Source of the DNA: Symbiodinium natans
Taxonomy: Eukaryota > Sar > Dinophyceae > Suessiales > Symbiodiniaceae
Direction of reading: 5' to 3'
Length of the DNA: 64,000 nt
Assembly (NCBI GenBank): GCA_905221605.1
Contig: CAJNDS010002578.1
Location: 289,768 to 353,767 of the forward strand
Program-made: the position numbers and the translations under genes
Notes under the pieces: generated by a model
Database searches by the model: none
What the model was told of the DNA's origin: nothing
The model's input: only the letters and a program-made list of their open reading frames with translations
Shown: positions 30,301 through 38,633 of the stretch, piece after piece
Position numbering within the stretch: position 1 is the stretch's first letter
How the letters are laid out: each line of letters begins with the position of its first letter

Positions 30301-31223
30301 GGCACGATACTTGGGAGCTCTATCGCATAGTTCGCAGACTCGCTCCGAAACAGCCATCCACGAAATTTCAAATCCATGATAAGGGTCGTCTACTTCAACC
30401 GCAAGAAGAACTGGCTTTGTTCTCTAAACATTACACAGACCTTTACAAGGATGAGCAGGCCTGTGTATCACAATCGCGAGTACTGTCGGGATCCTTCTCT
30501 CTTTCAGTTCCACAGATGACATTCTATCTTCAGCATATTCCTCTTCGCAAGGCAGTCTCTGCCAAATCTGCTCCAGGTGCTTCGTACAGAGCCTGTGCTG
30601 ACATTCTGGCACCTGCTATGGTACAGGTACTTTGCATAGCATGGACCCCATATGAGATTGCAATTCCGCAAAGATGGTCGGATGCCCAGCTTATTCTCTT
30701 GTGCAAGCCCAACAAACCCAAACTTGAGCTCAAATCGTGGCGTCCAATAGGCTTGCAATGCCCGGTTGCAAAAGCGACCATGCATATCCTGGTAGATCGA
30801 GTCAAGCCTTTTATTCAAGAATGGGCAGCGCCATTACCGTTGTTCGCTTACCTATCGGCCAGAAATACAAGTAATGCTCTGCGACGTGTTTTTCACCACT
30901 GCAGTCAAGTACGTCAACGATGCCTCGATCATGGAGACAATCTTCATCATCGCTTCGCTGGCAAGAGACCCCAGAATCTTCTTGGCGGTTTGCAGGCGAG
31001 TCTTGATTTATCCTCGGCATTCGATAAAGTCCCTTGGAAGTATATTGAACTTGCTCTACGTGAGGCAAAAGTGCCGCCTGATCTTATTCACATTATAATG
31101 GCTTGGCTGGAAAAATCTACCTACACGGTTCAGATTGCTGGTCAGGAGACGGTTATCAATGTCGAACGGGGCGTCAAAGCTGTCGGGCTTCACCTATCTT
31201 GTTTCTTGCTTACATGGCCTTAA
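27360..31223 (+). CDS. LINE ORF: endonuclease and first part of reverse transcriptase
   Basis: 1287 codons from ATG at 27360. The first 570 residues have no recognised domain and little secondary-structure pattern, and may be partly untranslated. Residues 573-800 are an apurinic-type endonuclease: KILTWNCSGLQ, DIVVVQETFW, GGVLVVISRK, LLLVMGDFNL (residue about 720) and SQLDYILM. From about residue 1100 the reverse transcriptase fingers begin (PQRWSDAQLILLCKPNKPK, LKSWRPIGLQCPVAK) and palm motif A (ASLDLSSAFDKVPW). The frame is lost near 31190, before the motif RQSCRASPILFLAYM that continues in another frame. The endonuclease nicks target DNA to prime reverse transcription. Confidence 0.85.
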   Translation: MMLGPHWHQLLHCDNCNGLNAHRSQSKNKIPLEMQHSMTQCAPIQLSTHISCRIGAVLMMIRISDILTGDWCSRVVLLWIHRLAYSKVQQQFTEISVTYMLWIRRCSKALEPVCAEGAKGSESRRISSQVSSWTALRRLACIGLTGEWMDRDTHVLGSALHQCFCFDTRLAMLQRSSCVHHCSGTLQPLSTSSMNTATPPHAGQMYSIYAGPLQGSLSYDAMSRDPVSIPAGLMRSSLRCDNRLPQWRICMCVLIHHDLRQHTTCRYALARRWRFRYRPAPYRRHIRRKPRSRWGFHHVSCSLILWGLLSISFRCLHRQFALFEPATVPSPWNIGDAHCANMTQFCSCDKLSSSLHQYLSRGLGWDPEPSLKRNLYSMCASETQTFLENGGSTGLSSNFLPTMDSLFRPGISPGAWELLWSCFVTLLLLIFGYFTHSSGMHFSSLFCCSDRQQRTCSRSRHGQSLMGITNHKWWILCVCLSLQFFGASALGQSTLAVPSPVHHRAEPVLSTVRKRSYKRACVRAENQGATWYRGRFLTSMQLRGRSRRAMTSEGQPNIAQKVNHAPIVSSAGRYKILTWNCSGLQAQYDQLVQWLSCHYYDIVVVQETFWKFSSQWEDSRYLYVHSGFQKIGRGEGGVLVVISRKLTDPTHVRYHEVVPGRLLRVHFPLSGNPDQTVDILGLYQYAWTSKANLQSRHDLWMKLSQTLHQTSARSLLLVMGDFNLTCKGPSKHVGSGTPKKPHLATDWDELESILIAHHLVAINTFGKAPGYTFKFNTVQSQLDYILMRLSQADKVSRQARPLLNFPLSAHNEETSAKHLPVSATIDRKWLRHMSFAKTQPGIDVAQLAQAVQSLDSPSVQSLRRRVQQWVDKVDLETISIDTFHQELDVAMQEATQALFSKQPISSTKPWQDEVQVSRAKTMWTLFRKMRQQPFTAKGIFVAWRCWAKFTEKHREHKQRSRQLRICKHRAILRDAQMAASRHDTWELYRIVRRLAPKQPSTKFQIHDKGRLLQPQEELALFSKHYTDLYKDEQACVSQSRVLSGSFSLSVPQMTFYLQHIPLRKAVSAKSAPGASYRACADILAPAMVQVLCIAWTPYEIAIPQRWSDAQLILLCKPNKPKLELKSWRPIGLQCPVAKATMHILVDRVKPFIQEWAAPLPLFAYLSARNTSNALRRVFHHCSQVRQRCLDHGDNLHHRFAGKRPQNLLGGLQASLDLSSAFDKVPWKYIELALREAKVPPDLIHIIMAWLEKSTYTVQIAGQETVINVERGVKAVGLHLSCFLLTWP

Positions 31224-32811
31224 TCTGCCATCGGCTGGAAGGCAAATTAGGGGTGGGGTGGTGCAAACAGCATCTGAGCATCTTCGCCGACGACACGCAT
31301 GGAGCCTGGGACATATATGAGCCAGCTGACCTTGATAGAGCCATCAGTCAACTTGCAACTGTAATTGGTACTTTTGAGGAAATGGGTATGGAGATGAATG
31401 ATTCCAAGGCCAGAACGCCTACAAGGCCTTACTCGTAAGAAAGCACGATCACGTTGCACGAAGATGATACGAGATCAGCGTCATCTTTGTCTTGAGATTC
31501 AAGGACAGCTCCGACACATTCCGTTGGTTAGACAGGTGCAATATCTAGGAGCAATCATCTCTTATGATAACTACGAGAAGTTGACTGTTGAGTTTCGCAT
31601 ACATCAGGCACAAGTCAGATTCTGGCAATTACAAAAATTGCTCTGTGGAAAACATGGACTATCGGAGAAACACCGGTTACAGATGTGGAGGGTAACGATT
31701 TTCCCGTGTCTCTTATATGCCATCGACTTGCTAGAATTGACGTCGGCTCTTCTTCAACCGCTTCACACGTTTGCCATGAAGAATATTCGTGCCATCACAC
31801 GTCAGCCGGTCCACCTTTCGAGAATCTCCGACGACGATTTGTTGAACAATCTCAGACTCCCTTCCGTGCTTGACACTCTGCAAGCCACTTGTAAACGAAA
31901 TATTGCCACGGAGAGCCAAGCGCAATTTTATAAATCTCTCACATGGCTGAAAGACTGCCAACAAGCTCTATTTGAGATCCCCACAGGACTCACTGTGCTT
32001 CCTCGTCACATTGTGCCGCATGCTTGCCCAATATGTGGTGTTTACTTTGACAACCGGCGTGCGGTGAAGACACATATTATCAAGAAGCACACCTTGGCAT
32101 CAGCGAACATTCAGTCAGAACAGCCACCTGATGAGCAGACATGCGCAGTGGTAGCGTCTTCCGTTGCTTCTTTAAGTCAAGCGGAAACATTGACAGAGAT
32201 TGTTCCAACAGGTCCTTCTACGACAATGGCTGAGAATGAATCCAGCTCAGTTGTTGTCTCTCAGGCCAATATCTCTTTTGACAAAGCCATCCACTCCAAG
32301 AATGGATTGCCGACATGTGCAGCCTGCGATCTTGTGTTCACTCGATGGAGTGGACTTGTAAAGCATGTGACTCGCGGGTGTTGCGCAGTACTGTCACCTT
32401 TGACAGGTCCTGCTGATATCACTGTTCATCAACTTCGTGCATCTCATGCAAGTGTGGCAATCTGTGAACGTCCTGAAGTAAGACGCCTATTAACTAATGG
32501 AGTGCAGGCATTGCTGCAACAACAAGCTCTTCTCACCGAGATGCGACAGCATTGCGTATTGTGTCGACAGTGGATTGCAGACACGAAAATGAAGAAGAAT
32601 CATTACAACAATTCCCACAAGTCATTTATGAGAGAGTACAAACTGACATGCTTGCAGTACATGCGATCTCATGGGGTGACTTCTCAGCCTTGTCCATTCT
32701 GTGGTTCGAACTTGTCTAACAAGGCCGAAGCTGCCAAGCATCAGCAGCTCAAGTGCACAGTGTTGTGGCAAATCAGTGTCCTCCTTGCTTGGTTACAAGG
32801 CCATACCGATG
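31190..32811 (+). CDS. LINE ORF continued: RT catalytic motif, thumb and four Cys/His fingers
   Basis: After the first shift the frame reads ASPILFLAYMALICHRLEG and SIFADDTHGAW, where FADD is the RT catalytic box. A second shift near 31420 gives TRKKARSRCTKMIRD, YLGAIISYDNYEKL and thumb-like helices. Then come CPICGVYFDNRRAVKTHIIKKH, CAACDLVFTRWSGLVKHV, CVLCRQWIADTKMKKNHYNNSH and CPFCGSNLSNKAEAAKH, four C2H2/CCHH-type fingers. Fingers after the RT are usual in LINEs and bind nucleic acid. Confidence 0.8.
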
Positions 32812-33708
32812 GAGCAAGTACCGACATCCGCACTTCATCAGATGGAGGAGTTCTTTGGCGAAGTCAGCATGACTGCCAGCAAACGACCAATGGAGGACGA
32901 CTTCTCCAATCGAACCAAGCATCGACGTCCGGGACACAAAGGAGGCAAGGGTGCAGGCTCAAGCAACGGTTCAAAGGGCCACCACAAGGATACTACAAAC
33001 TCCTCGCTGATGGAGACAGAAGACATGGAGGAGGCCGTTCGTCTGGCCTGTCGTCTTCTCCTGCAAAACACGGACTCCATACAGGTCCTTCGTCAGGACA
33101 CGGCAATAGTCTGGTTTGCTCGAACATCCCAGCCGACGGTGATTCCAACGCTATTCGCAGCTGCCACGAAGTGGAAAGACGATGCCAACCGCGAGCAACC
33201 GAGTGCGGTGGACCGACTTCCGCTCAGGGAAGTTCTCTTCATGACGATGGTACACACCTTGCTCAAGGAGCTCAGGGAGGTCGAAAAGGACGAGGAGCTT
33301 CGCACAAAGTACCAGTTCTCGGGTTGGCTGGACAAGGAGTGTCGTTGGGTGTTTCAGAAGTGGGATCCGGATACCCGCACCCTACTCGTCGACGCGAACC
33401 ATCGGTCAATCCCAATTCCCGACATGATTCAGAATGTGCAGGCCATCTTGGACCTCATCACTCATCACCATGTCCTGCATCGGTTCCACAGTACAAGGCG
33501 TCTGTCCCGGGACCTCCAGGGAATTGCAGTTCTCCTCATGGATGTATCCGTGAGAGAGACCCAAGGAACTCGCTTGTTCCAGCAACTCTTGAATCTTCAG
33601 AACAATGCAGTGTGGCAACTCATTGGGCTTCAGTACAAGCGCGAGGGTCTTCGTCGGTCGCCGCTGGCAGTGAAGCTCCAGGAGTGGGCATACGGATCCG
33701 CTCAGTGA
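32812..33708 (+). CDS. LINE ORF continued: unnamed domain after the fingers
   Basis: A third frame, ending at TGA 33706-33708: MEQVPTSALHQMEEFFGEVS, a basic Gly/Lys/Ser linker (HRRPGHKGGKGAGSSNGSKG), then a helical domain with LRQDTAIVWFARTSQPTVIP, REVLFMTMVHTLLKELREV and DKECRWVFQKWDPDTRTLLV. I remember the same domain from other dinoflagellate LINEs, but it has no name that I know. It links the zinc fingers to the USP-like domain. Confidence 0.6.
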   Translation, partial: EQVPTSALHQMEEFFGEVSMTASKRPMEDDFSNRTKHRRPGHKGGKGAGSSNGSKGHHKDTTNSSLMETEDMEEAVRLACRLLLQNTDSIQVLRQDTAIVWFARTSQPTVIPTLFAAATKWKDDANREQPSAVDRLPLREVLFMTMVHTLLKELREVEKDEELRTKYQFSGWLDKECRWVFQKWDPDTRTLLVDANHRSIPIPDMIQNVQAILDLITHHHVLHRFHSTRRLSRDLQGIAVLLMDVSVRETQGTRLFQQLLNLQNNAVWQLIGLQYKREGLRRSPLAVKLQEWAYGSAQ

Positions 33709-34568
33709 ATCCGAGGTCTTCGTCTCAGCACATGCTTCAAGATTTGCTTACACAAGCAATTTTGGCCAATACTGGAACATATTGCTATCTGAACTCCTGG
33801 ATAAGATCTCTAGCTTGGGCCTCTGTCTGCTCGGAAATACGCTTGCATTGTCACACACATTTGGTGCAATTGTTCTTGGATCTTCTTTCAGGTGCTGAGC
33901 AACTGGATGAGGCTCAGGATTTGCCGTCATCAATTGTGATGAAATCTGTGCTGCGAGGCTGGCAACACAACAATCGACAGCATGATGTTTGTGAGTTTGC
34001 GCACCATGTTATCAACACGACAGGCATTGGGGATCTCTTTGGGATATGGCAAGCAAGGCAGCTCAGGGATGGGCTTGTTCATATCGCTGATACTGGGTAT
34101 TGCTTATCCCTCACACCGGATGCCAGGTCTTGCTCTATACATGTGATGCCGAACAGATGGCAGGCAGATGCTACTTCGGGTGCATTTCGTGGCTTTCTTG
34201 TGCTACCTACAATGCTCATGGTGCAGGTGGGCAGATTTCGTCAGCCTCAAACGATCAAGCGAGTGACGCCTGAGAATCGCATCCGTAAGCTCTTTACTGT
34301 CATCAAGTATTTGCAAGATGAGATACAACTTCCTGTCTTTGTCGATGACACTTCACTGAGCTTGCGATATGTGAGTTACAGGCTGGTAGCAGGTATCGTT
34401 CATCATGGATCTCTGCCACAGAATGGACACTACACTTGCATTCTGAAAAGTTCTGACCATGTCAACATGTATTGCTGCGACGACCATGCTGTTCCTCAAC
34501 CAATTTCCGATTTCGACGATATTGCTTGCAAGAACTTGTGTGCTTTAATTTACATATCAGCAGAGTGA
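33709..34568 (+). CDS. LINE C-terminal ubiquitin-specific-protease-like domain
   Basis: About 280 residues. The Cys box reads LANTGTYCYLNSWIRSLAWA, like the NTGNTCYLN of C19 (USP) proteases, with the candidate nucleophile at 33783-33785. The His box reads LVAGIVHHGSLPQNGHYTCI, with the candidate His at 34428-34430, followed by YCCDDHAV (Asp) and a final CALIYIS strand. Middle sequence QHDVCEFAHHVIN matches the QQDAHEF element of USPs. A functional enzyme would remove ubiquitin from proteins. Its presence in a LINE is unusual. It is encoded one frame away from the domain before it and ends at TGA just before 34570. Confidence 0.7.
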
Positions 34569-34901
34569 TGTGATGGGAAGGGCATTTCCATTTCGCTGCC
34601 GACTCAATGTCGTATGTTCCATAGTGTTTCAAGATGGCTTTGAAGCTGTCAGGGGGGGATTCAAGAGATTACTGCAAATTCAGTGTCTCTCACATGCATT
34701 ACCGGCCATTCGTGGTGTCTTGTATGTGCCAACTCGTGCAGCAGTGTGGTAGGTTCTAAGTTCTTGTGATGTTGTACTTTCAACATGTGCTCCTGGAGCA
34801 CCGGGCCCTCTGGGCTTGCACGTGTTACCGTCGCAGGGCGAACTAGCTGTTCTGTTCTCACACCGAGATGTTCAGATTTCGCTGCGTGCAAAGTGCAAAA
34901 A
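34569..34901. other. LINE 3' untranslated region
   Basis: No gene. Ends in the A-rich tail CAAAGTGCAAAAA next to the target duplication. Confidence 0.7.
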
Positions 34902-34964
34902 GTAGCCCAGGACCTGAGAGTAGGACGGCCGCACACGGAAGCCGTGCACGCGCCGCTCCTCCAT
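34902..34964 (-). pseudogene. Small PLV virion-type gene, 5' part (split by the LINE)
   Basis: ATG 34962-34964 gives MEERRVHGFRVRPSYSQVLG, which stays in frame into the right copy of the target duplication. Bases 34902-34914 are that duplication. The 3' part is at 26920-27343. The ATG lies 4 bp after the stop of the next gene upstream (34969-35241), so the two were probably co-expressed. Confidence 0.6.
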
Positions 34965-34968
34965 CTCT

Positions 34969-35241
34969 TTACTTAAGCATGACCCGAAGGCCCCGCTTTG
35001 CCAGGTAGCTGAGCTCGCTGGCCCGCTGCACCGCCTCGCACAAGTAGCTCTGGACCTCCCGGGTCCGCGTGTCGTACCGCAGGGCCACGCGACGCGGCGT
35101 CGTCCAGCGGCGCTTCAGCAGCCCCAAGATCTCCTGCCCCTCCTCGTGCTCCTCCAGCTCATGCTCGAAGGCCAGGGGGATCTCCACGTCCTCGGACGCC
35201 AGCATCCACACGTCGTCTCGAAGCACTAGCAACAGCTCCAT
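34969..35241 (-). CDS. Small intact PLV protein, 90 aa, unknown
   Basis: ATG 35239-35241 follows an A7 tract. MELLLVLRDDVWMLASEDVE opens with beta-like sequence, then an acidic turn (HELEEHEEGQEILG), then LLKRRWTTPRRVALRYDTRT and a C-terminal helix. It is intact. No family was recognised. It lies in a run of short minus-strand genes that meet end to start, ahead of the gene that the LINE hit. Confidence 0.6.
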   Translation of the reverse strand: MELLLVLRDDVWMLASEDVEIPLAFEHELEEHEEGQEILGLLKRRWTTPRRVALRYDTRTREVQSYLCEAVQRASELSYLAKRGLRVMLK

Positions 35242-35245
35242 TTTT

Positions 35246-35572
35246 TTACATGAGATAGGCTCCTGAGTCCGCCGTGTTCCGGCCGGCGGCCACGTCCCGC
35301 GCCATGCGGCGCACGCCCGCTCGCTCGGCGGGGGCCCACCTCAGCTGGGGCATCCTCCGATTCACGGCGTCGGTCATGCGCCCCAGCTCGTCCGCGTAGC
35401 TCTCGCCCTCCTGGCGCTGCCGCCGGTTGGCCAGCCACTCGTTGAAGGCCCGGGCGTCGATGAGCTGCTGCTGCCGCTTGTAGAGCAGCGGGGTCAGGTT
35501 GTAGGAGGGGTATTGCTTGTGGAAGGCCCTCAACATGGCCGCCTCGTTGCGCCGCTCCGGAAAGGGCATCAT
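35246..35572 (-). CDS. Small intact PLV protein, 108 aa, unknown
   Basis: Starts MMPFPERRNEAAMLRAFHKQ in a TAAATGATG context at 35570-35572. Mostly helical and basic (PLLYKRQQQLIDARAFNEWL, RRQRQEGESYADELGRM), ending TADSGAYLM. The end lies 4 bp before the next gene. The family is not recognised. High Arg/Gln content would suit a scaffold or DNA-associated virion protein, but this is a guess. Confidence 0.6.
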   Translation of the reverse strand: MMPFPERRNEAAMLRAFHKQYPSYNLTPLLYKRQQQLIDARAFNEWLANRRQRQEGESYADELGRMTDAVNRRMPQLRWAPAERAGVRRMARDVAAGRNTADSGAYLM

Positions 35573-35580
35573 TTACAGGA

Positions 35581-35942
35581 TCAGAGATCCATCAGGAGCT
35601 CGTGGAAGCGGTCTGCGCGGGAGGTGGCCTCCGAGGGCGTCATACGGACGGGCCGCTCAGGCTCCGGGAGCTGCGCGGCAGGGGGCGCGGGGGCTCCGAA
35701 GGCTGTGCGGGCGCAGCCGTGGGAGGAGCCTTTACCACCGCCACGGTGGGCGGGGCGAGCCCGGCGGCCTGCCTCTTCGCTTCGGCTGCGGCGGCTCGGG
35801 AGCGGGAACCACCGCCGCCGCGGGCTGACTCGGGTTGCTCGGGCGCTGGCTCGGCAGGCTCGGCAGGCTCGGCCACCAGGGGCTTTGCTGGCTGCGCGGC
35901 AGGCTCGGCGGCCACAAGAGCGGGTGCATCCTGCTCAGCCAT
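35581..35942 (-). pseudogene. Ala/Pro/Glu-rich PLV protein, one frameshift
   Basis: ATG 35940-35942 follows AT-rich GATAAAAAAATCTTTTATTA. It begins MAEQDAPALVAAEPAAQPAK, with AEPAEPAEPAPEQPE repeats, then basic RSRAAAAEAKRQA. The frame shifts near 35680 to LPEPERPVRMTPSEATSRAD and ends LLMDL at TGA (35581-35583). The EPAEP repeat resembles the one in the coiled-coil gene at 6913-8322. The sequence is low-complexity, so the function is unclear. Confidence 0.5.
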
Positions 35943-35968
35943 TAATAAAAGATTTTTTTATCGGTCGG

Positions 35969-36080
35969 CTACTTTTCGGTGTCGAGGAAAACCACGAAGG
36001 AAACGCTGGTGCCCCTGGTGTTCACGACGTTGCCCTGGTAGTCGGTGAGCTTGAAGCGGAGGTGGCGCAGCGTGATGGGC
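35969..36080 (-). pseudogene. C-terminal scrap of a penton/minor-capsid-like protein
   Basis: The minus strand reads LRHLRFKLTDYQGNVVNTRG and TSVSFVVFLDTEK before a stop at 35969-35971. LTLRxxxFxLTDYxGN...F is the usual C-terminus of the protein whose N-terminal part is at 37296-37848 on the opposite strand. The fragment stops abruptly near 36080. The two parts probably come from one gene or two paralogues separated by an inversion. Confidence 0.5.
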
Positions 36081-36300
36081 GCTCAATCTTTCGCACGATT
36101 TCCGGAATACTTGGCGTTTTCACGGTTAATTTAGCAACTGCGATCGGAATATAGCTTGTAATTTCAGGCAAAATTTCTTTGCCAACAATCTTAAGGGCTA
36201 CGAGGGCAGCAACTCCAGGGATCAGCTCTACTCGCTCCCGCCCGCGCTCTGCGACGAGATTGCCGGGAGCGTCAGTTAAAAATGTGCTGCGGGCTCTTCG
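36072..36300 (-). pseudogene. Possible small membrane-protein fragment
   Basis: The minus-strand frame reads LTDAPGNLVAERGRERVELI, GVAALVALKIVGKEILPEI and TSYIPIAVAKLTVKTPSIPE, with a hydrophobic helix in the middle. No ATG is visible and the segment is less GC-rich (36085-36190) than the virus average. It overlaps the ATPase start on the other strand. The + strand also reads YEGSNSRDQLYSLPPALCDE before a stop at about 36276, so which strand is real is unclear. Confidence 0.3.
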
Positions 36301-37243
36301 AGTGCTACCGCGAAAGAATGGGCAAGGTGCGTCTCTTCAAGACGCCCGACTACACCGTCAAGCAGCCGCCCGATGCGGTGGTCTGCAAACCCCCCGCCAA
36401 CGGGATCCTGTGTGCACCCTCGGCCAGCGGGAAGACCGTTCTCCTCGTCTCGATGATTTTGGAGCAGTACCAGGGCTGCTTTGAGCGCATCTACATCTTC
36501 TCGCCCTCGGTGGAGGTCGACTCCGCCTGGCAGCCCGTGAAGGACTACATCAGGGACGAGCTGGGCGTGAACACGGACCGGGAGCAGTGCTGGTGGGAGG
36601 ACTGGGACGAGGGGGCGCTTCGGAAGATCATCTCGGACCAGAAGCGCATCACGCAGAAGAGCAAGGAGCTGGGCCTCAAAAAGCTCTACCAGGTTCTGGT
36701 GGTCCTCGATGACCACGCCGATAACCCCGCGGTCCACCGCAAGACCGGGGACGGCGTGCTGGACACGCTCTTCATCCGCGGCCGACACTTCTGCATCAAC
36801 ACCTGGGTGAGCACCCAGAAGCTGCGGCTCATGAGCTCCGCCGTGCGGGTCAACGTGATGTTTTACTGCGTCTTCCGCCTGCGGAACCAGCTGGGCTGGA
36901 CGCCCTGGTGGAGGAGCTGAGCGCCATGCTCCCGAAGGAGACCCTCTACGCCATGTACGAGGAGGCCACGCGCGAGCCCTATTCGTTTTGGATGGTGAAC
37001 CTCCGCGCGCCCAAGGAAGACATGTTTTGGGTCCGATTCGACCGGAAGTTCATCGTAAACGGCGATGGGCAGCCTGCTGAGCCAGATGGCGGCCAAGCTG
37101 CTTGGGGGGAGGGCCCCTGTGCGAGACCGAGTGCAACAACCTTAGGTGCTGCACGACCACCCAGGGAGTCTACGACCCGAGCCGCTACTGGCCACCGCCC
37201 CAGCAGCCCCGGCAGGTCTCGGACGAGAGTCGGCCACCAGTGA
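36282..37243 (+). pseudogene. A32-type genome packaging ATPase (FtsK/HerA class), one frameshift
   Basis: ATG 36282 lies in GTTAAAAATG. Residues 1-213: MGKVRLFKTPDYTVKQPPDA, Walker A CAPSASGKTVLL (about residues 45-56), LERIYIFSPS-like strand, and Walker B LYQVLVVLDDHAD (about residues 138-150). INTWVSTQKLRLMSSAVRVN follows, the Gln-containing motif after Walker B. Near 36895 an indel shifts the frame to LSAMLPKETLYAMYEEATRE and MFWVRFDRKFIVNG. This enzyme pumps DNA into capsids of PLVs, virophages and giant viruses. The true stop is lost; the frame runs to 37243 but the next gene starts at 37066. Confidence 0.8.
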
Positions 37244-37299
37244 GTTCTCGGCGCGGCGCACGGGGATTTTCAGGCGCCGTTATAGAAAGCCGCAAATGA
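37066..37299 (+). pseudogene. Small Cys-rich protein with myristoylation signal, one frameshift
   Basis: MGSLLSQMAAKLLGG fits the N-myristoylation pattern M-G-x-x-x-S. A G-run (about 37107-37114) then shifts the frame to LCETECNNLRCCTTTQGVYD, PSRYWPPPQQPRQ and a stop TGA at 37297-37299 that overlaps the next ATG (ATGA). Myristoylated Cys-rich small proteins are common in virion membranes of large DNA viruses. That role is inferred. Confidence 0.45.
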
Positions 37300-37848
37300 C
37301 CTCCATCTACGTGGACTCGCGCCTCCGCGTGCAGGGCACGGACTCCGACTTCTCCTTTGACATTGGTGAGAGCGTGCACATCCAGAGCGGGGCCAAGCTG
37401 GCCGTCTACAAGGTGCGCATCGCCGACGCCTTCCTGAGCACGGACCGCGGGACGTTTCTGTACTGGGAAGACGAGGTCGCCGGCACCCTGCACTACGTCA
37501 CTACGCGGAGCTCCCCGTGGGCGCGTACACGGGCCCTCGGCTGGCCGCGTGGATCAGCAGCAACTTTGCCGCGGCCACGTACACCGCTGAGACAAACGAG
37601 CTGGACGTCACCTACGATGGCGTGCGCCTCATCTTGAACGACGCCGAGCTCCGGCAGCGCTTCCCGGGCACGCTCCTATCCGCCGGGCGCCTCGCCCAGC
37701 AAGCCCCTGTCCATCAACCACCTGCTCCAGCTACCTCACGGGCTCCGTGCAGCGCTTCGTGTTCGTCCAGATGAATGTGTACAGTGAATTGTATCTTAGG
37801 TGCCCGTCGCTGGCCAACGGCGAGACGACGGTGGGCCCGCTGAACAAG
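37296..37848 (+). pseudogene. Penton/minor-capsid-like protein, 3' truncated
   Basis: ATG at 37296 overlaps the previous stop. MTSIYVDSRLRVQGTDSDFS, IGESVHIQSGAKLAVYKVRI and DAFLSTDRGTFLYWED open a beta-sandwich-like protein. After an indel near 37505 it continues VGAYTGPRLAAWISSNFAAA and DVTYDGVRLILNDAELRQ. After another near 37690 it reads VQRFVFVQMNVYSELYLRC and then stops matching at about 37848. I recall this family beside PLV capsid genes in dinoflagellates. The missing C-terminus may be the inverted scrap at 35969-36080. Confidence 0.5.
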
Positions 37849-38158
37849 CGTACGAAGTTGCTGAATAGTCTTGATTCCGATGTACATGCTGGCGGATTAC
37901 AAATCCAAGAAGCTGATTTGGTGATGGTTTTGCTGCGAAGTTGGTCTAAAGCCCCTGGCGCAAAGCTTCAACCGTTTTAGGGATCCCAACAAGGGAAAGG
38001 GCAACGAAGAAAAAGGAAAAGGCAAAGGAAAGGAACAGAAAGGCAAGCGTGAGTCCAGCAAAGGTGCTGGAAAACTTAAAACCGAACAAGAAATACGTGG
38101 AGTGCCATTGTGTGTGTCACGGAAAGGGACATTATGCCCGCGATTGTTGGTACATCGC
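37849..38158 (+). pseudogene. Inserted Copia-type gag fragment
   Basis: Composition changes to A-rich at 37849. The sequence encodes LDSDVHAGGLQIQEADLV, then a Lys/Gly-rich run (KGKGNEEKGKGKGKEQKGK), and in another frame VECHCVCHGKGHYARDCW, which resembles a CCHC zinc knuckle with one extra residue. This is not viral. It separates the penton-like gene from the methyltransferase and truncates both. Confidence 0.55.
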
Positions 38159-38630
38159 AGCGGTCACCCTTCCTGCAAACGCCGCGGGAGGGCGTCCAGG
38201 GCAGGTTGCCCCAGATCCTCGTGGGCTTCCTGTACGGGTAGCCGAACTTGCAGTAGGTGACGTCGTGGCAGGGCAACCCGGCCATGTACTCGCGCGTCTT
38301 CAGCAGCCCCGTGGCCGGGTTCTCGAGGGCCCACCACCTGGGCCTCAGGTAGTCGATGATCTCCAGCGCCTTGAGGACCATTGCGTCGCCGGCCGGCAGG
38401 TTGCGGGGGCGGTGCCTCAGGGCCATGGAGAACTCGGTGCACACGGGGCTCGCCCACACTGCATCGAAGTGGCCCGGCTTGAAGGCCTCCCTGTACTGCC
38501 AAGCGAGGATGTCGCAGCAGATGGTCGGGCGGGCCTTGGGGTTCAGATCGAGGCTCGTGACCTCCCAGCCACGGGAGCGGAAGGCGCGGCCCACGGAACC
38601 CGTGCCCGAGAAGAGCTCGAGCAGCCGCAT
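38159..38630 (-). pseudogene. C5 cytosine DNA methyltransferase, C-terminus lost
   Basis: ATG 38628-38630. Motif I LLELFSGTGSVGRAFRSRG (residues 3-21) binds SAM. The catalytic loop reads AVWASPVCTEFSMAL, with Cys where the nucleophile sits but Pro-Val-Cys instead of the usual Pro-Pro-Cys. Motif VI reads WWALENPATGLL. The rest (DVTYCKFGYPYRKPTRIW) is interrupted at about 38160 by the gag fragment. Viral C5 methyltransferases mark their own DNA against host nucleases or modify gene expression. It sits 3 bp after the stop of the small gene at 38634-38759. The target-recognition region is short, about 160 residues in all. Confidence 0.75.
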
Positions 38631-38633
38631 TTT

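Larger units (their letters stand above)
27344..34901 (+). mobile_element. LINE retrotransposon, 7.56 kb, full length
   Basis: It is bounded by a perfect 13-bp target duplication. The 3' end is A-rich (CAAAGTGCAAAAA) rather than a long poly-A. Coding order: long N-terminal region, AP-type endonuclease, reverse transcriptase, Cys/His fingers, an unnamed domain and a USP-like protease domain. There are three or four frame changes. It has no LTRs. It is inserted antisense to the PLV gene that it breaks. Confidence 0.9.
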
